A stretch of DNA of 64,000 nt from the NCBI GenBank assembly GCA_033283385.1, contig JAWMQQ010000003.1, positions 620,001-684,000 on the forward strand, given 5' to 3'. The stretch's first letter is position 1, and each line of letters begins with the position of its first letter. The stretch is from Mangrovimicrobium sp033283385 (GTDB lineage Bacteria; Pseudomonadota; Gammaproteobacteria; Pseudomonadales; Halieaceae). The notes beneath the pieces are model-generated. The model was not told the origin of the DNA and did not search any database. It was given only the letters and a program-made list of their open reading frames with translations. Position numbers and translations under genes: made by a program. This document shows, in pieces, positions 51,170 through 59,771 of this stretch.

Positions 51170-53068
51170 CTAGCCTTCGAAACGCCGTTGGGCGAGCCAT
51201 AGAGCGAGACAGGTGAGGTCTGGCGAAAGCCCACCCCGGTCGGCGCCGGGTACTGCCTGCTGCGCTTGCAGGTCGACATACCGGTCCAGCCGTTCCAATA
51301 CCGCAGGGGTGAGTGCCCGCTGCAGTTCGGGGCCTGCCGCCTGCAGCAGTGCCGCGCTGAACCGCGCGCCCAGGTGTTCCTTGCCCCGCCGGTAACGCAA
51401 CTCCCCGGGAAGGTGCCCCGCCATCGCCCTGCGCAGAATCGCTTTCGGCCAGCCTCCGGCGAGCAACTGTTCGCCCGGCAGCCTGAGGCAGAATTCAACC
51501 AGCCGGCGATCCAGCCAGGGATGGCGGGGTTCCAATCCCAGTGCTGCGGCGACGCGGCCGTAGCGCTCGATACCGGTTACCAGCCACGGGTGGCCGAGGG
51601 ACGCCGCCGTCATCTCCCCGAGCGGTCGGTACACCGGCACCCGAGGGCCGCCGGCCAGTCGGGACAGGCGTGCGGGCAGGTCGATTCGCGCTGCGAAGTC
51701 AGCGCGGATCGACTGTCTGGATACGGCGCGCCGGGCCAGCCGGCGAGCGCGCGACCCCTCGAGCAGCCGCAGGCCGCCGCGCTTGGCGATCTCGGGGGTG
51801 AAAGCGCTGCGCGCAGCCCGCAGCAACTCCGGCCAGTGCGGGTAGGCGCCCCGCCAGAATTCGTTCTGCAATCGGGCCTCGCGGTAAGCCAGCCGCCAGT
51901 GGCCGGCTCGCAACTGCCGCGCCAGGAAGCCACCTTCGGACAATACGTTATCGCCGGGAACGCCATCGAGGACAGCGCGAACCCCCTGCTCCCGGGCCAG
52001 CCGGTAACAGGCATGAACCAGCGTCATGTGTCCGTCGAAGGGCTCACCCGCCTGCGCAAGGGCATCGACCATTCCGGGTGCGAGACGCTGCAGCTCACGC
52101 TCATCCAGCGTGTGGGCTTGCAGCCCGGGCATGGTCTGCGCCAGGCGGATTGCGAGACTCTCTACACAGGCCTGCCCGTTGGCGGCCACGGCAGAGAACG
52201 TGGCGAGCGGGCCGCAGCCTTGGCGCGACAGCTCGCGTGCCGCGACGCTGGCCACGGCGGTCGAGTCGATGCCGCCGCTCATCAATACTCCTACACCGCG
52301 GTGGCCGCGCAAGCGGCAGCTGACGGCCTGCGCGAAGACTTCCAGAAAGGCCCCGGCGTAGTCGTCGTCCGAAGCCAGGTGCAATTCGGGGCCGGCCGCG
52401 GGTTCCCAATAGCGTTGCAGGACACTGCCGGCAGCATCGACACGCAGGCAGTGGGCTGGGGGAAGCCGGAAGATGTCCCTGTAAAAGGTGCTGGAGAGGT
52501 CCAACCCTTCGAGCGGCTCGACAAGGAAATCGCCGATGCGGGCCTCGTTCAGCCGTGCCGGTACCGGCTCCAGCGCCGCCAGTGCATCCGCCTCCGAGGC
52601 AAACGCGAACAGGTCACCGGCGGTGTGGTAGTAGAACGGGCGGACCCCGAAGGGGTCGCGGGCACAAAACAACCGGCGCCGCCGGCTGTCATGGATGGCG
52701 AAGGCAAAATCGCCCAACAATCGTGTCGCGCAGGCGTCTCCCCAGGCCAGGTAGGCGCGCAGTATCAGCTCGGCGTCCCCCGGCGTTCGCCCCGCTTCCC
52801 GCGGCATCAGCAAGCGCAGCAACTCCTCGCGGTTATCCAGCCGCGCATCGGCGGTGATGGCGCAGCCGGATGCCGCGTCGACCAGTGGCAGGTTTTCGGC
52901 GGCGGCCTCGGCTGTGGTTGCCAGCAGCGTATGGCCGAGGGCGCAGTCCTGTATATCCCGGCTGTTGCTGCGGTCCGGGCCGCGGCGCTGCAACGCTGCC
53001 ATCGCCGGCGCCAGTTGCTCGCTCGATATCGCTCCGCTGGATGACCACAGGCCGCAGATACCGCTCAT
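51170..53068 (-). CDS. Lasso peptide macrolactam cyclase (asparagine synthetase-like)
   Basis: 632 residues from ATG 53068 (MSGICGLW). The N-terminal Ntn-hydrolase-like domain is followed by an asparagine synthetase domain with the PP-loop SGGIDST (about 264-270) for ATP. Position 2 is Ser rather than the glutaminase Cys of true asparagine synthetases, which fits a lasso cyclase that adenylates the ring acid and needs no glutamine. A longer frame to 53218 overlaps the transporter gene and lacks homology. It follows the transporter by 56 bases; the precursor gene follows 78 bases later. Confidence 0.85.
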   Translation of the reverse strand: MSGICGLWSSSGAISSEQLAPAMAALQRRGPDRSNSRDIQDCALGHTLLATTAEAAAENLPLVDAASGCAITADARLDNREELLRLLMPREAGRTPGDAELILRAYLAWGDACATRLLGDFAFAIHDSRRRRLFCARDPFGVRPFYYHTAGDLFAFASEADALAALEPVPARLNEARIGDFLVEPLEGLDLSSTFYRDIFRLPPAHCLRVDAAGSVLQRYWEPAAGPELHLASDDDYAGAFLEVFAQAVSCRLRGHRGVGVLMSGGIDSTAVASVAARELSRQGCGPLATFSAVAANGQACVESLAIRLAQTMPGLQAHTLDERELQRLAPGMVDALAQAGEPFDGHMTLVHACYRLAREQGVRAVLDGVPGDNVLSEGGFLARQLRAGHWRLAYREARLQNEFWRGAYPHWPELLRAARSAFTPEIAKRGGLRLLEGSRARRLARRAVSRQSIRADFAARIDLPARLSRLAGGPRVPVYRPLGEMTAASLGHPWLVTGIERYGRVAAALGLEPRHPWLDRRLVEFCLRLPGEQLLAGGWPKAILRRAMAGHLPGELRYRRGKEHLGARFSAALLQAAGPELQRALTPAVLERLDRYVDLQAQQAVPGADRGGLSPDLTCLALWLAQRRFEG

Positions 53069-53124
53069 GCGGGGCGCTTCCGGTGGCGGGGTAGTCCGCG
53101 ATTGCTGGCGTTCACAGGCGCGCT

Positions 53125-54753
53125 TCAGCCAAGCTCGATCACCCGGTCCGCCAGCGCCAGGCTGGCCGGGCGATGGGTAATCAGGATGACGGTCCTGGCC
53201 TGCAGGAGTTCGTGGCATTCAGCGATAAAGGCTTGCTCGCCGGCGGGGTCGAACATGGAGGTTGCCTCGTCGAGAATCAGTATCGGGGGGTTTTTCAGCA
53301 GTGTTCGCGCCAGGGACAGGCGCTGGCGCTGGCCCCCGGACAAGCGGATGCCCTGGTCGCCGATCAGCGTATCGTAGCCGTCGGGCAGGGCGGTAATGAA
53401 CGCGTGCGCATGTGCGGCGCGGGCCGCTGCGACGATTTCCTCCCGCTCCACCCCGGGACGTCCATAGGCAATGTTTGCCGCCACCGTGTCGTTGAGCAGC
53501 AACACACTCTGTGCGACCAGGCCGATTTGCGCGCGCAGGCTGGCAATGGTGACGTCGCGCAGGTCGATACCGTCGATCGTTATCCGGCCACTGTCGGGGT
53601 CGGCATAGCGCAGCAGGAGGTGGGCGAGCGTGGACTTCCCGCTACCGTTTGCCCCGGTGATCGCAAGGGTTTCCCCGGGAGAGATGTCCAGGTTGTATGC
53701 CGTCAGGACCGGAGGTCTTCCAGGGTAGCTGAAACCGACCTCCTCGAAACGGATGTGCCCCCGGGTCACCGGCAGTTCGTCCCTGCCCCGGTCGTCGGGT
53801 TCGGGCTGTTCCGCGAGGAAGGTGACAATGCGTTGTGCGCTGCCGCGCACCAGCTGCGCGCGCCCGTAAACATTGGCGAGGCTGCGCAGGGGACTGATCA
53901 TCAACATGGCGTAGAGGAGAAGGCTTACCAGCTGCGAGGCCTCCAGGCTCCCCGCCTCGACATGCGATGTGCCCAGCCACAGCAGCCCGACGAGGCCGAA
54001 GCCGCCGAGCAGGCCGATCGCCGGGCCGATGGCAGAGCCGAGCTTGAGCTGGCGCCGGCTGATGCCGAGCAACGCGCTGTTGACGGCGTCGAATCGTCCC
54101 TGCTCGTGGGACTCGCGGGTAAATGCCTTGATCGCCGGCAGCAGGCCGAGATTTTCCTCCACCACCGAGATCATCTCGCTGTTTGCCTGGACCCAGGCGG
54201 CGGAGACCGGGCGCAGCCGGCGTCCGAGCAGCTTCATCGCCAGCACGTAGACCGGCAGCAACAGCAGTGCGAAAAGCGCGATTCCCGCGTCCTGCAGCAG
54301 CATCAGCCCGAATGCGCCGCCAAACGTGGCGAGAGCGGGGAGCAGCTGGACCAGGGTGTCCGTCACGAAGCTGGCGATGATGGCGGCATCGGTGCCCAGC
54401 AGGCTCAGGGTCTCCCCGGACCTGCGCTGTTGATGGTAGTGCAGGGGCAGCGCCTGCAGGTGCTGGTACAGCCGGGAGCGCAAGCGCGCCGTGATGTCCT
54501 CGCCGGCTCCGCCGATCTGGTAGCTGGTGCTGAAACTGACCACGCTGGCCAGTGCCATGAGCAGCAACCAGAAAGCGAGCAGCGCCTGCGGCGAGAACCG
54601 GCTGCCCTCCTCGCCCAGTACGCTGGCGGTCAGCAATCCGGCGATCCACGGATTGGCCAGGGACAGCAGGCTGCCGCACAGCAACAGGGCGGTCATCAGC
54701 AGCAGGGCGCGCCGGTGGGGCGCCAGGTAGGGGAGCAATTGGCGGAATTGCAT
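53125..54753 (-). CDS. ABC exporter of the lasso-peptide cluster
   Basis: 542 residues from ATG 54753. The N-terminal half has six membrane helices (about 17-300) and the C-terminal half an ATPase with Walker A GANGSGKST, signature LSGGQRQRLSLA and Walker B ILILDEATS. This is the McjD/LanT-like half-transporter type without a peptidase domain. In lasso clusters it exports the peptide and gives immunity. It is the first gene of the leftward operon. The frame continues upstream to 54876, but those residues do not look transporter-like. Confidence 0.88.
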   Translation of the reverse strand: MQFRQLLPYLAPHRRALLLMTALLLCGSLLSLANPWIAGLLTASVLGEEGSRFSPQALLAFWLLLMALASVVSFSTSYQIGGAGEDITARLRSRLYQHLQALPLHYHQQRRSGETLSLLGTDAAIIASFVTDTLVQLLPALATFGGAFGLMLLQDAGIALFALLLLPVYVLAMKLLGRRLRPVSAAWVQANSEMISVVEENLGLLPAIKAFTRESHEQGRFDAVNSALLGISRRQLKLGSAIGPAIGLLGGFGLVGLLWLGTSHVEAGSLEASQLVSLLLYAMLMISPLRSLANVYGRAQLVRGSAQRIVTFLAEQPEPDDRGRDELPVTRGHIRFEEVGFSYPGRPPVLTAYNLDISPGETLAITGANGSGKSTLAHLLLRYADPDSGRITIDGIDLRDVTIASLRAQIGLVAQSVLLLNDTVAANIAYGRPGVEREEIVAAARAAHAHAFITALPDGYDTLIGDQGIRLSGGQRQRLSLARTLLKNPPILILDEATSMFDPAGEQAFIAECHELLQARTVILITHRPASLALADRVIELG

Positions 54754-54829
54754 GGATCGTCCTGTTCCGCTGTGTCTCGGGAATTTGTTAGAGTGCCAGC
54801 GTATCCAGTTGGACGGTGGCGGGCCAGCC
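54754..54829. promoter_or_regulatory. Divergent control region of the lasso-peptide cluster
   Basis: 76 bases separate the divergent exporter and B2 genes and should hold both promoters. It is a little richer in A+T, with AATTTGTTAGAGTG in its middle, but I could not assign a convincing -35/-10 pair to either strand. Confidence 0.35.
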
Positions 54830-55363
54830 TTGGCTTCACGGTACGTAAAATTTCTCGCGCTGGACTGGCGCAGCAAACTGATGCTGGGCCGGGCCTGGAT
54901 CCTGCTCGGCTGTTACTTCCTTGCGCTCTGGTTGCGGGGATTCCGGCGCCTGTCATCGGGCCTGCGACTCCATCGCGGGGAAGCGCCGCCGCAGCCCTGT
55001 TCCCCGTCTGCGCTGGTGCGTGCAACCCGGCTCGGGTACCTGGTCGCGGTCGCGGCGCGATATACCCCCTGGCCCAGCAGCTGCATGGTGCAGGTGCTGG
55101 CACTGCAGTCGATGTTGGCGCGCGAGCGGATTGACGGACGCATCTGCCTCGGTGTCCGGCGTGAGCTTGCAGGCGAGCCGCTGGCTCATGCCTGGCTGTG
55201 CTGTGGCGACACCATCGTCATCGGAGCCGGCGCACAGCCGCGTTACAAGGTACTGGCCACCTATTGTTGGGGCGCAGCGCAAGCCCCGTCGCCAGCGGAC
55301 CCGGTCCCCGGTGACGTGGCGCCGAATGCCGAACAGGCAGGCGCCCAATGCACGGGTAATTAG
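54830..55363 (+). CDS. Lasso peptide B2 leader peptidase (transglutaminase-like)
   Basis: 177 residues from TTG 54830; ATG 54752 is also in frame but overlaps the divergent exporter start. A hydrophobic N-terminal segment (about 17-37) is followed by the B2 cysteine protease: Cys85 (in SSCMVQVLAL), His120 (LAHAW) and Asp127 (GD) form the expected catalytic triad. It should cut the precursor after Ala34. It is a stand-alone B2; no adjacent PqqD-like B1 was found. It lies 76 bases from the exporter, divergent. Confidence 0.85.
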   Translation: MASRYVKFLALDWRSKLMLGRAWILLGCYFLALWLRGFRRLSSGLRLHRGEAPPQPCSPSALVRATRLGYLVAVAARYTPWPSSCMVQVLALQSMLARERIDGRICLGVRRELAGEPLAHAWLCCGDTIVIGAGAQPRYKVLATYCWGAAQAPSPADPVPGDVAPNAEQAGAQCTGN

Positions 55364-55422
55364 GGTTTTAACCGCTTGAGTTGCTAGAATTGCAGGAAAC
55401 CGCACCCGTCCAGAGGTGATCC

Positions 55423-55950
55423 ATGCGCAAGTCCCTCCTTTTACTGACCGTTGGCCTGTCTGTGGCAGTCGCCGGGCCGGCGATGGCACGTATGAGTGAC
55501 GAGGCGGCGCGCAGTGCCACCGTGGCTGCAGTGGGCAACACCTCTGCGGACGGCATCATCAAGATGCTGGTGGAGGATGGGCGCAGCCTAGGCGATGCGA
55601 CCGCCCTGGCGGTTTCCGCGGTCGACGATGCCGATGCCCGGGTAAAGCTGGCGCACGCGGGAATCTGCGCGGCGCGGGATACCGCCCAGGCCGAGGGGGT
55701 CGGCAGCGCCGCGTTGGCGGTGGCTGCGGGCGATGACCTGCTCACCAGGCAGGTGCACATGCTGGTGCAGACCTACGCAAGCACCGCCTGTGGCCAACCC
55801 GGCGATCGCGACTGGTCCGCCCCGCCGCCCATGTACATCACCTCCGACAGCGGCGCCTCCGCCGGTACCGTTCTCGGCGTCGAAAGGGGCGGTACTTCCT
55901 TCCCCGGCCTGCCGACCCGCCCGACCCTCCCCGTCAGCCCGTCCAACTGA
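55423..55950 (+). CDS. Secreted protein of unknown function
   Basis: 175 residues. A clear signal peptide (MRKSLLLLTVGLSVAVAGPAMA) is followed by an Ala-rich helical domain (about 24-110, with SADGIIKMLVEDGRSLGDATALAVSAVDDAD-like repeats of Ala and Asp) that has two cysteines near CAARD and TACGQ. The tail is Gly/Pro/Ser-rich and probably disordered. I do not recognise the family. It precedes the polysaccharide genes by 38 bases and may be part of that locus. Confidence 0.65.
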   Translation: MRKSLLLLTVGLSVAVAGPAMARMSDEAARSATVAAVGNTSADGIIKMLVEDGRSLGDATALAVSAVDDADARVKLAHAGICAARDTAQAEGVGSAALAVAAGDDLLTRQVHMLVQTYASTACGQPGDRDWSAPPPMYITSDSGASAGTVLGVERGGTSFPGLPTRPTLPVSPSN

Positions 55951-55988
55951 GCACACTGCGACGCGATTCGCGATTGACTTCGATCCGC

Positions 55989-57437
55989 ATGGGTGGCCGC
56001 CGGCTGGATGCGGCCGTTTTTGCCATTTATCTCGCCCTGCTGGTCTGGGCTCCCCTGCCATTTGCCTCGAATCGCGAGTGGGCCGGATCGCTGTTGTGCC
56101 TGCTGCTGGCCGTTCCCGCGGCGGCCTGGTGCCTGCTGGCCGCGGCCGGCCAGGCAGCGATCGGGCGGGGGGTGTGGCGTGTCGCCTGGCCGGTACTGCT
56201 CCTGCTGGTGCTGGTGCAGGCCTGGGTTTTCCTGCAGATGGTGCCGCTGCCGCCGGCATGGCTCGAGGCGCTGTCCCCGCAAGCCTCCGCCTGGCAAGCC
56301 ATTGCGGGGCCCATGTCCCTCTCGCTGGATCCCGCCGCGACGCGCTATTTTCTGCTCCGCGGGTGCGCCGCCACGCTCGGTTTTTTCCTGGCGATAGCCA
56401 CCGTGAATTCCCCCAGCCGCATGCGCCTGTTCCTGCAGGTGCTGGTCTTCAGCGGAACGCTGCAGGCGGTTTACGGGGCGATGATGGTATTGACCGGCCT
56501 GGAGTTCGGGTTTTTTGTCGAGAAATACAGCGGTCTCGGCTCGGCCACGGGCACTTTCGTCAATCGCAACCACCTGGCCGGGTACCTCGTAATGTGCCTT
56601 GCGGCGGGCACAGGCCTGCTGCTCTCGCAGCTGGATCGCCACCACCCGGGCGACTGGCGCGAGCGCCTGGAGCGCTGGTTGCGCCTGTTGCTGAGCCCCA
56701 AGATTCGCCTGCGAGTCTACCTCGCGGTGATGGTGGTCGCGCTGGTGCTCACCCGTTCGCGCCTGGGCAACCTCGCCTTCTTCACCGCACTCGGGGTCGC
56801 CGGCGTGGTCGCGGTACTCACCGGGCGCCGTTTTTCCTGGCGCGTGGTGGTATTCCTCGGCAGCCTGCTGCTGGTGGATGTGCTCATCCTCGGTCGCTGG
56901 TTTGGCCTGGACCGGCTGGTAGACCGGCTCGAGCAGCTGGAAGGCCAGCCGGTGGAGGCCGTCTCGCGCTACTGGGCGGACCGGTACGGCCTGGATTACC
57001 TGGCCGACTTCCCGCTCACCGGCAGCGGCGGTGGTTCCTTCTACGGGATATTCCCGAATTACCAGGGGCCCATGCTCGGTGGCTATTACGATCACGCCCA
57101 CAACGATTACCTGGAACTCGCCGCGGAGCTCGGTTTGCCCGCGGTCGCGCTGCTGGGCGCAGCCGTGCTGTTCAGCCTGTGGTCCGCGGTCGGCGCACAG
57201 CGTCGGGGTACGGCGCTCTACAGGGGGGCAGGGTTCGCCGCAACCATGACAGTGGTCTGGGCACTGCTGCATTCGCTGGGGGATTTCAACCTGCAGGTGC
57301 CCGCCAACGCGGTGACATTTTGCGCCCTGCTCGGGCTGGCCGCGGCTGCCAGGGGCTTGTCGCCGCCGGGCGGGGAAGGCGGTGACGGGAACCAGGGGCT
57401 GGCGCGGCATCGGAAAACTGTGGTGCCCGCGCGTTGA
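55989..57437 (+). CDS. O-antigen ligase/polymerase-type membrane protein (Wzy-like)
   Basis: 482 residues from ATG 55989; TTG 55974 is an alternative. About ten to twelve membrane helices, with a large periplasmic loop containing NRNHLAGYLV and the segment YYDHAHNDYLELAAELG. That HxxN/D-type motif is characteristic of the O-antigen ligase/polymerase family, which join or polymerise lipid-linked glycans. Neighbours suggest a polymerase of exopolysaccharide. Expression from the next promoter is separate. Confidence 0.82.
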   Translation: MGGRRLDAAVFAIYLALLVWAPLPFASNREWAGSLLCLLLAVPAAAWCLLAAAGQAAIGRGVWRVAWPVLLLLVLVQAWVFLQMVPLPPAWLEALSPQASAWQAIAGPMSLSLDPAATRYFLLRGCAATLGFFLAIATVNSPSRMRLFLQVLVFSGTLQAVYGAMMVLTGLEFGFFVEKYSGLGSATGTFVNRNHLAGYLVMCLAAGTGLLLSQLDRHHPGDWRERLERWLRLLLSPKIRLRVYLAVMVVALVLTRSRLGNLAFFTALGVAGVVAVLTGRRFSWRVVVFLGSLLLVDVLILGRWFGLDRLVDRLEQLEGQPVEAVSRYWADRYGLDYLADFPLTGSGGGSFYGIFPNYQGPMLGGYYDHAHNDYLELAAELGLPAVALLGAAVLFSLWSAVGAQRRGTALYRGAGFAATMTVVWALLHSLGDFNLQVPANAVTFCALLGLAAAARGLSPPGGEGGDGNQGLARHRKTVVPAR

Positions 57438-57461
57438 GCTGATATGCTGGTTGGATATAAT
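57434..57461 (+). promoter_or_regulatory. Predicted promoter before the outer-membrane barrel gene
   Basis: -35 TTGAGC (57434-57439) and -10 TATAAT (57456-57461), 16 bases apart, 52 bases before ATG 57514. Confidence 0.55.
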
Positions 57462-57513
57462 GCCTGCAAACGGCCGCTTCCCTGCAAAACAAGGCCGCAG
57501 GTTCTGACACTGG

Positions 57514-58722
57514 ATGACAAGAAGCACCCTTATGCACGACATCAGGAAGTTGCCGTTGCTGGCTTGTGCCTGGGCGTCAACGGCAATCGCTGTAGAGCCG
57601 GCGCCCATGCGGGCAGGGCCCGTTTTCATTACTCCAACCCTCAACGTCGAATCCTACTACACGGACAACCTGTTTCGCACCGAAACCGACCAGCTCTCCT
57701 CCTGGGTGCTGGAGACCAGGCCCGAGGTGCAGGCCTGGGTACAGAACGGCCTGAATACCTATTCGCTGACTTACAAGCTCGAAGATTACCGCTACAGCAA
57801 GAGCGGCGATGACGACTTCACCGACCACAACCTGCAACTGGACCTGCACCAGGAGTTCACCGCCCGCAATTCCCTCAACCTGAGGGGGGAATATTTCAAC
57901 GGGCACGAGGAGCGCGGCTCCGGCCTGATCGAAGGCGAACTGTCGGGCCTGACCGACAATCCGGTGGAAGTGGACTGGATGCGATACGGCGGCGACTACA
58001 CTTACGGCACACGCGGTTCCGGGGGGCGCCTGAATCTGGCCTACGACTACTACGACCGCGAGTACCAAAATTACCGGACGTTTACGCGGTTCCGCGACTA
58101 CGAGCAGAATGCCGCGAAGGGCACTTTCTTCTGGGCGCTGGCGCCGCGCACCGACCTGCTGGCGGAAGTGCGGTACGCCGACACTGCCTACGACAAGCGG
58201 GACCCCCTGAACCCCAGCGGCAGCTACGACAGCGAAGAGTTCAACTATTTCCTCGGCGCACAGTGGGAAGCCAGCGCCAGGACAACCGGCAGCGTGCGGC
58301 TCGGCTGGTATGACCGAAGCTACGATTCCAGCGGACGCGACAACGACCAGGGCTTCTCCTGGGAGGTGGACATGGAATACCTGCCGCGTTCCTACTCGGT
58401 GCTCAGCCTGGCCACGCGACGTTTTACCCGGGAGACCAATGCCAGGGGTGACGCCATCGACTCGAAGGAATACACCGCATCCTGGAATCACCAGTGGAGT
58501 GGTCGCTCCACTACCAACCTGAAACTACTGTTCGCCGAGGATGACTTCGCCGGCTCCGATCGCGACGATGACCGCTGGTGGCTTGAGGCCAGTTATTCGC
58601 GCTCATTCGCCCGCTGGTTCGACCTCGGTGGCGGCTACCGGTACGAACAGCGCGATTCGACCGTCTCCGAGCTGGACTACGACCGGAATGTCTACTTCGT
58701 CGAAGCGGTCTTCAGTCTCTGA
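57514..58722 (+). CDS. Outer-membrane beta-barrel protein of the polysaccharide locus
   Basis: 402 residues. A signal peptide (LPLLACAWASTAIAVEP) is followed by regularly spaced amphipathic strands with many Tyr/Arg/Asp (LNVESYYTDNLFR, YDYYDREYQN, YRYEQRDSTVSELDYDRN) and a C-terminal strand ending in Leu, VYFVEAVFSL. It resembles the beta-barrel proteins found in EPS loci near Wza and Wzc. It might help secretion or modify polymer at the surface. Two in-frame ATGs (57514, 57532) are possible. Confidence 0.72.
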   Translation: MTRSTLMHDIRKLPLLACAWASTAIAVEPAPMRAGPVFITPTLNVESYYTDNLFRTETDQLSSWVLETRPEVQAWVQNGLNTYSLTYKLEDYRYSKSGDDDFTDHNLQLDLHQEFTARNSLNLRGEYFNGHEERGSGLIEGELSGLTDNPVEVDWMRYGGDYTYGTRGSGGRLNLAYDYYDREYQNYRTFTRFRDYEQNAAKGTFFWALAPRTDLLAEVRYADTAYDKRDPLNPSGSYDSEEFNYFLGAQWEASARTTGSVRLGWYDRSYDSSGRDNDQGFSWEVDMEYLPRSYSVLSLATRRFTRETNARGDAIDSKEYTASWNHQWSGRSTTNLKLLFAEDDFAGSDRDDDRWWLEASYSRSFARWFDLGGGYRYEQRDSTVSELDYDRNVYFVEAVFSL

Positions 58723-58750
58723 AGCCGGGCGGCCCGGGTTTGCTGCGAGA

Positions 58751-59242
58751 GTGACCGCCGCAGCGGCCGCGCTGTTGCTCGTTTACCTTGCGGTGGTGGC
58801 GGCCAGGGGCCTGTGGGCCAACCTGGCGTTTACCCCGTTGGAGACAGAAGTCAGCTTCTGGGGGCGCGCGGGTTACATGCCAGGCGCCGCCACCCGGTCC
58901 CGGGTGGACCGGGGCATTGCTCAGCTGCTGTCGGAAGCGCCTGAAAATCCGTATTACCATGCGCTGCGCGCTGCCCAGCTGGCCTGGGAAGGCTATTGGT
59001 CCGGGGCGCCGGAAGAGCGCGAAGCCCTTGCAGGGCGGATGCTGGAGGCACAGTATCGTGCTCTCGAGCTGCGGCCGGCAGACCGCGCAGGATGGGTCAA
59101 ACTGGTAGAATACGCCAGCATGGCCGGGGCGGGCGCGGACCTGCAGGCGCAAGCGGGGCGGCAGCTGGCCGCCCTGGATCGCGTACGTGAACATGCGAGC
59201 GGGGGCGGCGACGCGCGTCTGGACCCGGACTCGGGACAATAA
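58751..59242 (+). CDS. Membrane-anchored protein of the polysaccharide locus, unknown function
   Basis: 163 residues from GTG 58751. A membrane segment (about 3-21, TAAAAALLLVYLAVVAARG) precedes a helical, tetratricopeptide-like domain (ENPYYHALRAAQLAWEGYW, AQYRALELRPADRAGWVKLVEYA). The function is not known. The longer open frame reaches back into the barrel gene. It ends four bases before the wza-like gene, within the same operon. Confidence 0.6.
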   Translation: MTAAAAALLLVYLAVVAARGLWANLAFTPLETEVSFWGRAGYMPGAATRSRVDRGIAQLLSEAPENPYYHALRAAQLAWEGYWSGAPEEREALAGRMLEAQYRALELRPADRAGWVKLVEYASMAGAGADLQAQAGRQLAALDRVREHASGGGDARLDPDSGQ

Positions 59243-59246
59243 ACAA

Positions 59247-59771
59247 ATGATTCGATACTTCCTGCTATTGCTGGCCGTGATGTTCATGCCGGGCGTCCAC
59301 GCCCAGGACTCGACCTACACGCTCAACGCCGGCGACAGCATCCGCATCTACGTGTACGGTGAGCCGGACCTGACGTTCGAAAACCTGCTGGTCGGCCAGA
59401 ACGGTCGCATCGCCTATCCCTTCCTGGGTGAGCTGCGGGTAGCAGGACGCACGGTGGCCGAGGTGCAGCAGAGGCTGATCGACGGCCTCAAGCCCGATTA
59501 TCTGGTGGACCCCCGGGTTTCCGTCAGCATCCAGCGCTACCGGCCCTTTTTCGTCAACGGGGAAGTCAGGAATCCCGGCGCGGTGGATTTCCAGCCCGGG
59601 CTGACGCTGCGCAAGGCCATCGCGCTGGTCGGCGGCTTTACCGAGCGGGCCAACCGCAAGACACTGCAGGTGATTCCCGATGACGACCCGGACCGCAAGG
59701 AGCGCGAGGTCGGGCTCGATTACGAAGTTCGGCCGGGAGACATAATCACCGTGGAAGACACCTTTTTCTGA
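59247..59771 (+). CDS. Polysaccharide export protein, Wza-like
   Basis: 174 residues. Signal peptide (LLLLAVMFMPGVHA) without a lipobox, then the poly-export domain (YTLNAGDSIRIYVYGEPDLT, VGQNGRIAYPFLGELRVAG) and one SLBB domain (about 108-170, PFFVNGEVRNPGAVDFQPGLTL). Shorter than E. coli Wza (379) because the second SLBB domain is missing; this short type is common. Its TGA overlaps the next ATG by one base, coupling it to the tyrosine kinase. Confidence 0.92.
   Translation: MIRYFLLLLAVMFMPGVHAQDSTYTLNAGDSIRIYVYGEPDLTFENLLVGQNGRIAYPFLGELRVAGRTVAEVQQRLIDGLKPDYLVDPRVSVSIQRYRPFFVNGEVRNPGAVDFQPGLTLRKAIALVGGFTERANRKTLQVIPDDDPDRKEREVGLDYEVRPGDIITVEDTFF

Noticed and set aside
51055..51498. A 147-residue minus-strand frame over the precursor start
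   Set aside because: It runs in another frame across the end of the cyclase gene and reads as Arg-rich noise; the 55-residue frame has the ribosome-binding site and the leader motif.
48827..53068. An exosortase/PEP-CTERM-associated set (HPr-kinase-like plus asparagine synthetase beside EPS genes)
   Set aside because: No exosortase or PEP-CTERM tail is seen, while B2 protease, exporter and a precursor with the lasso leader motif are all present.
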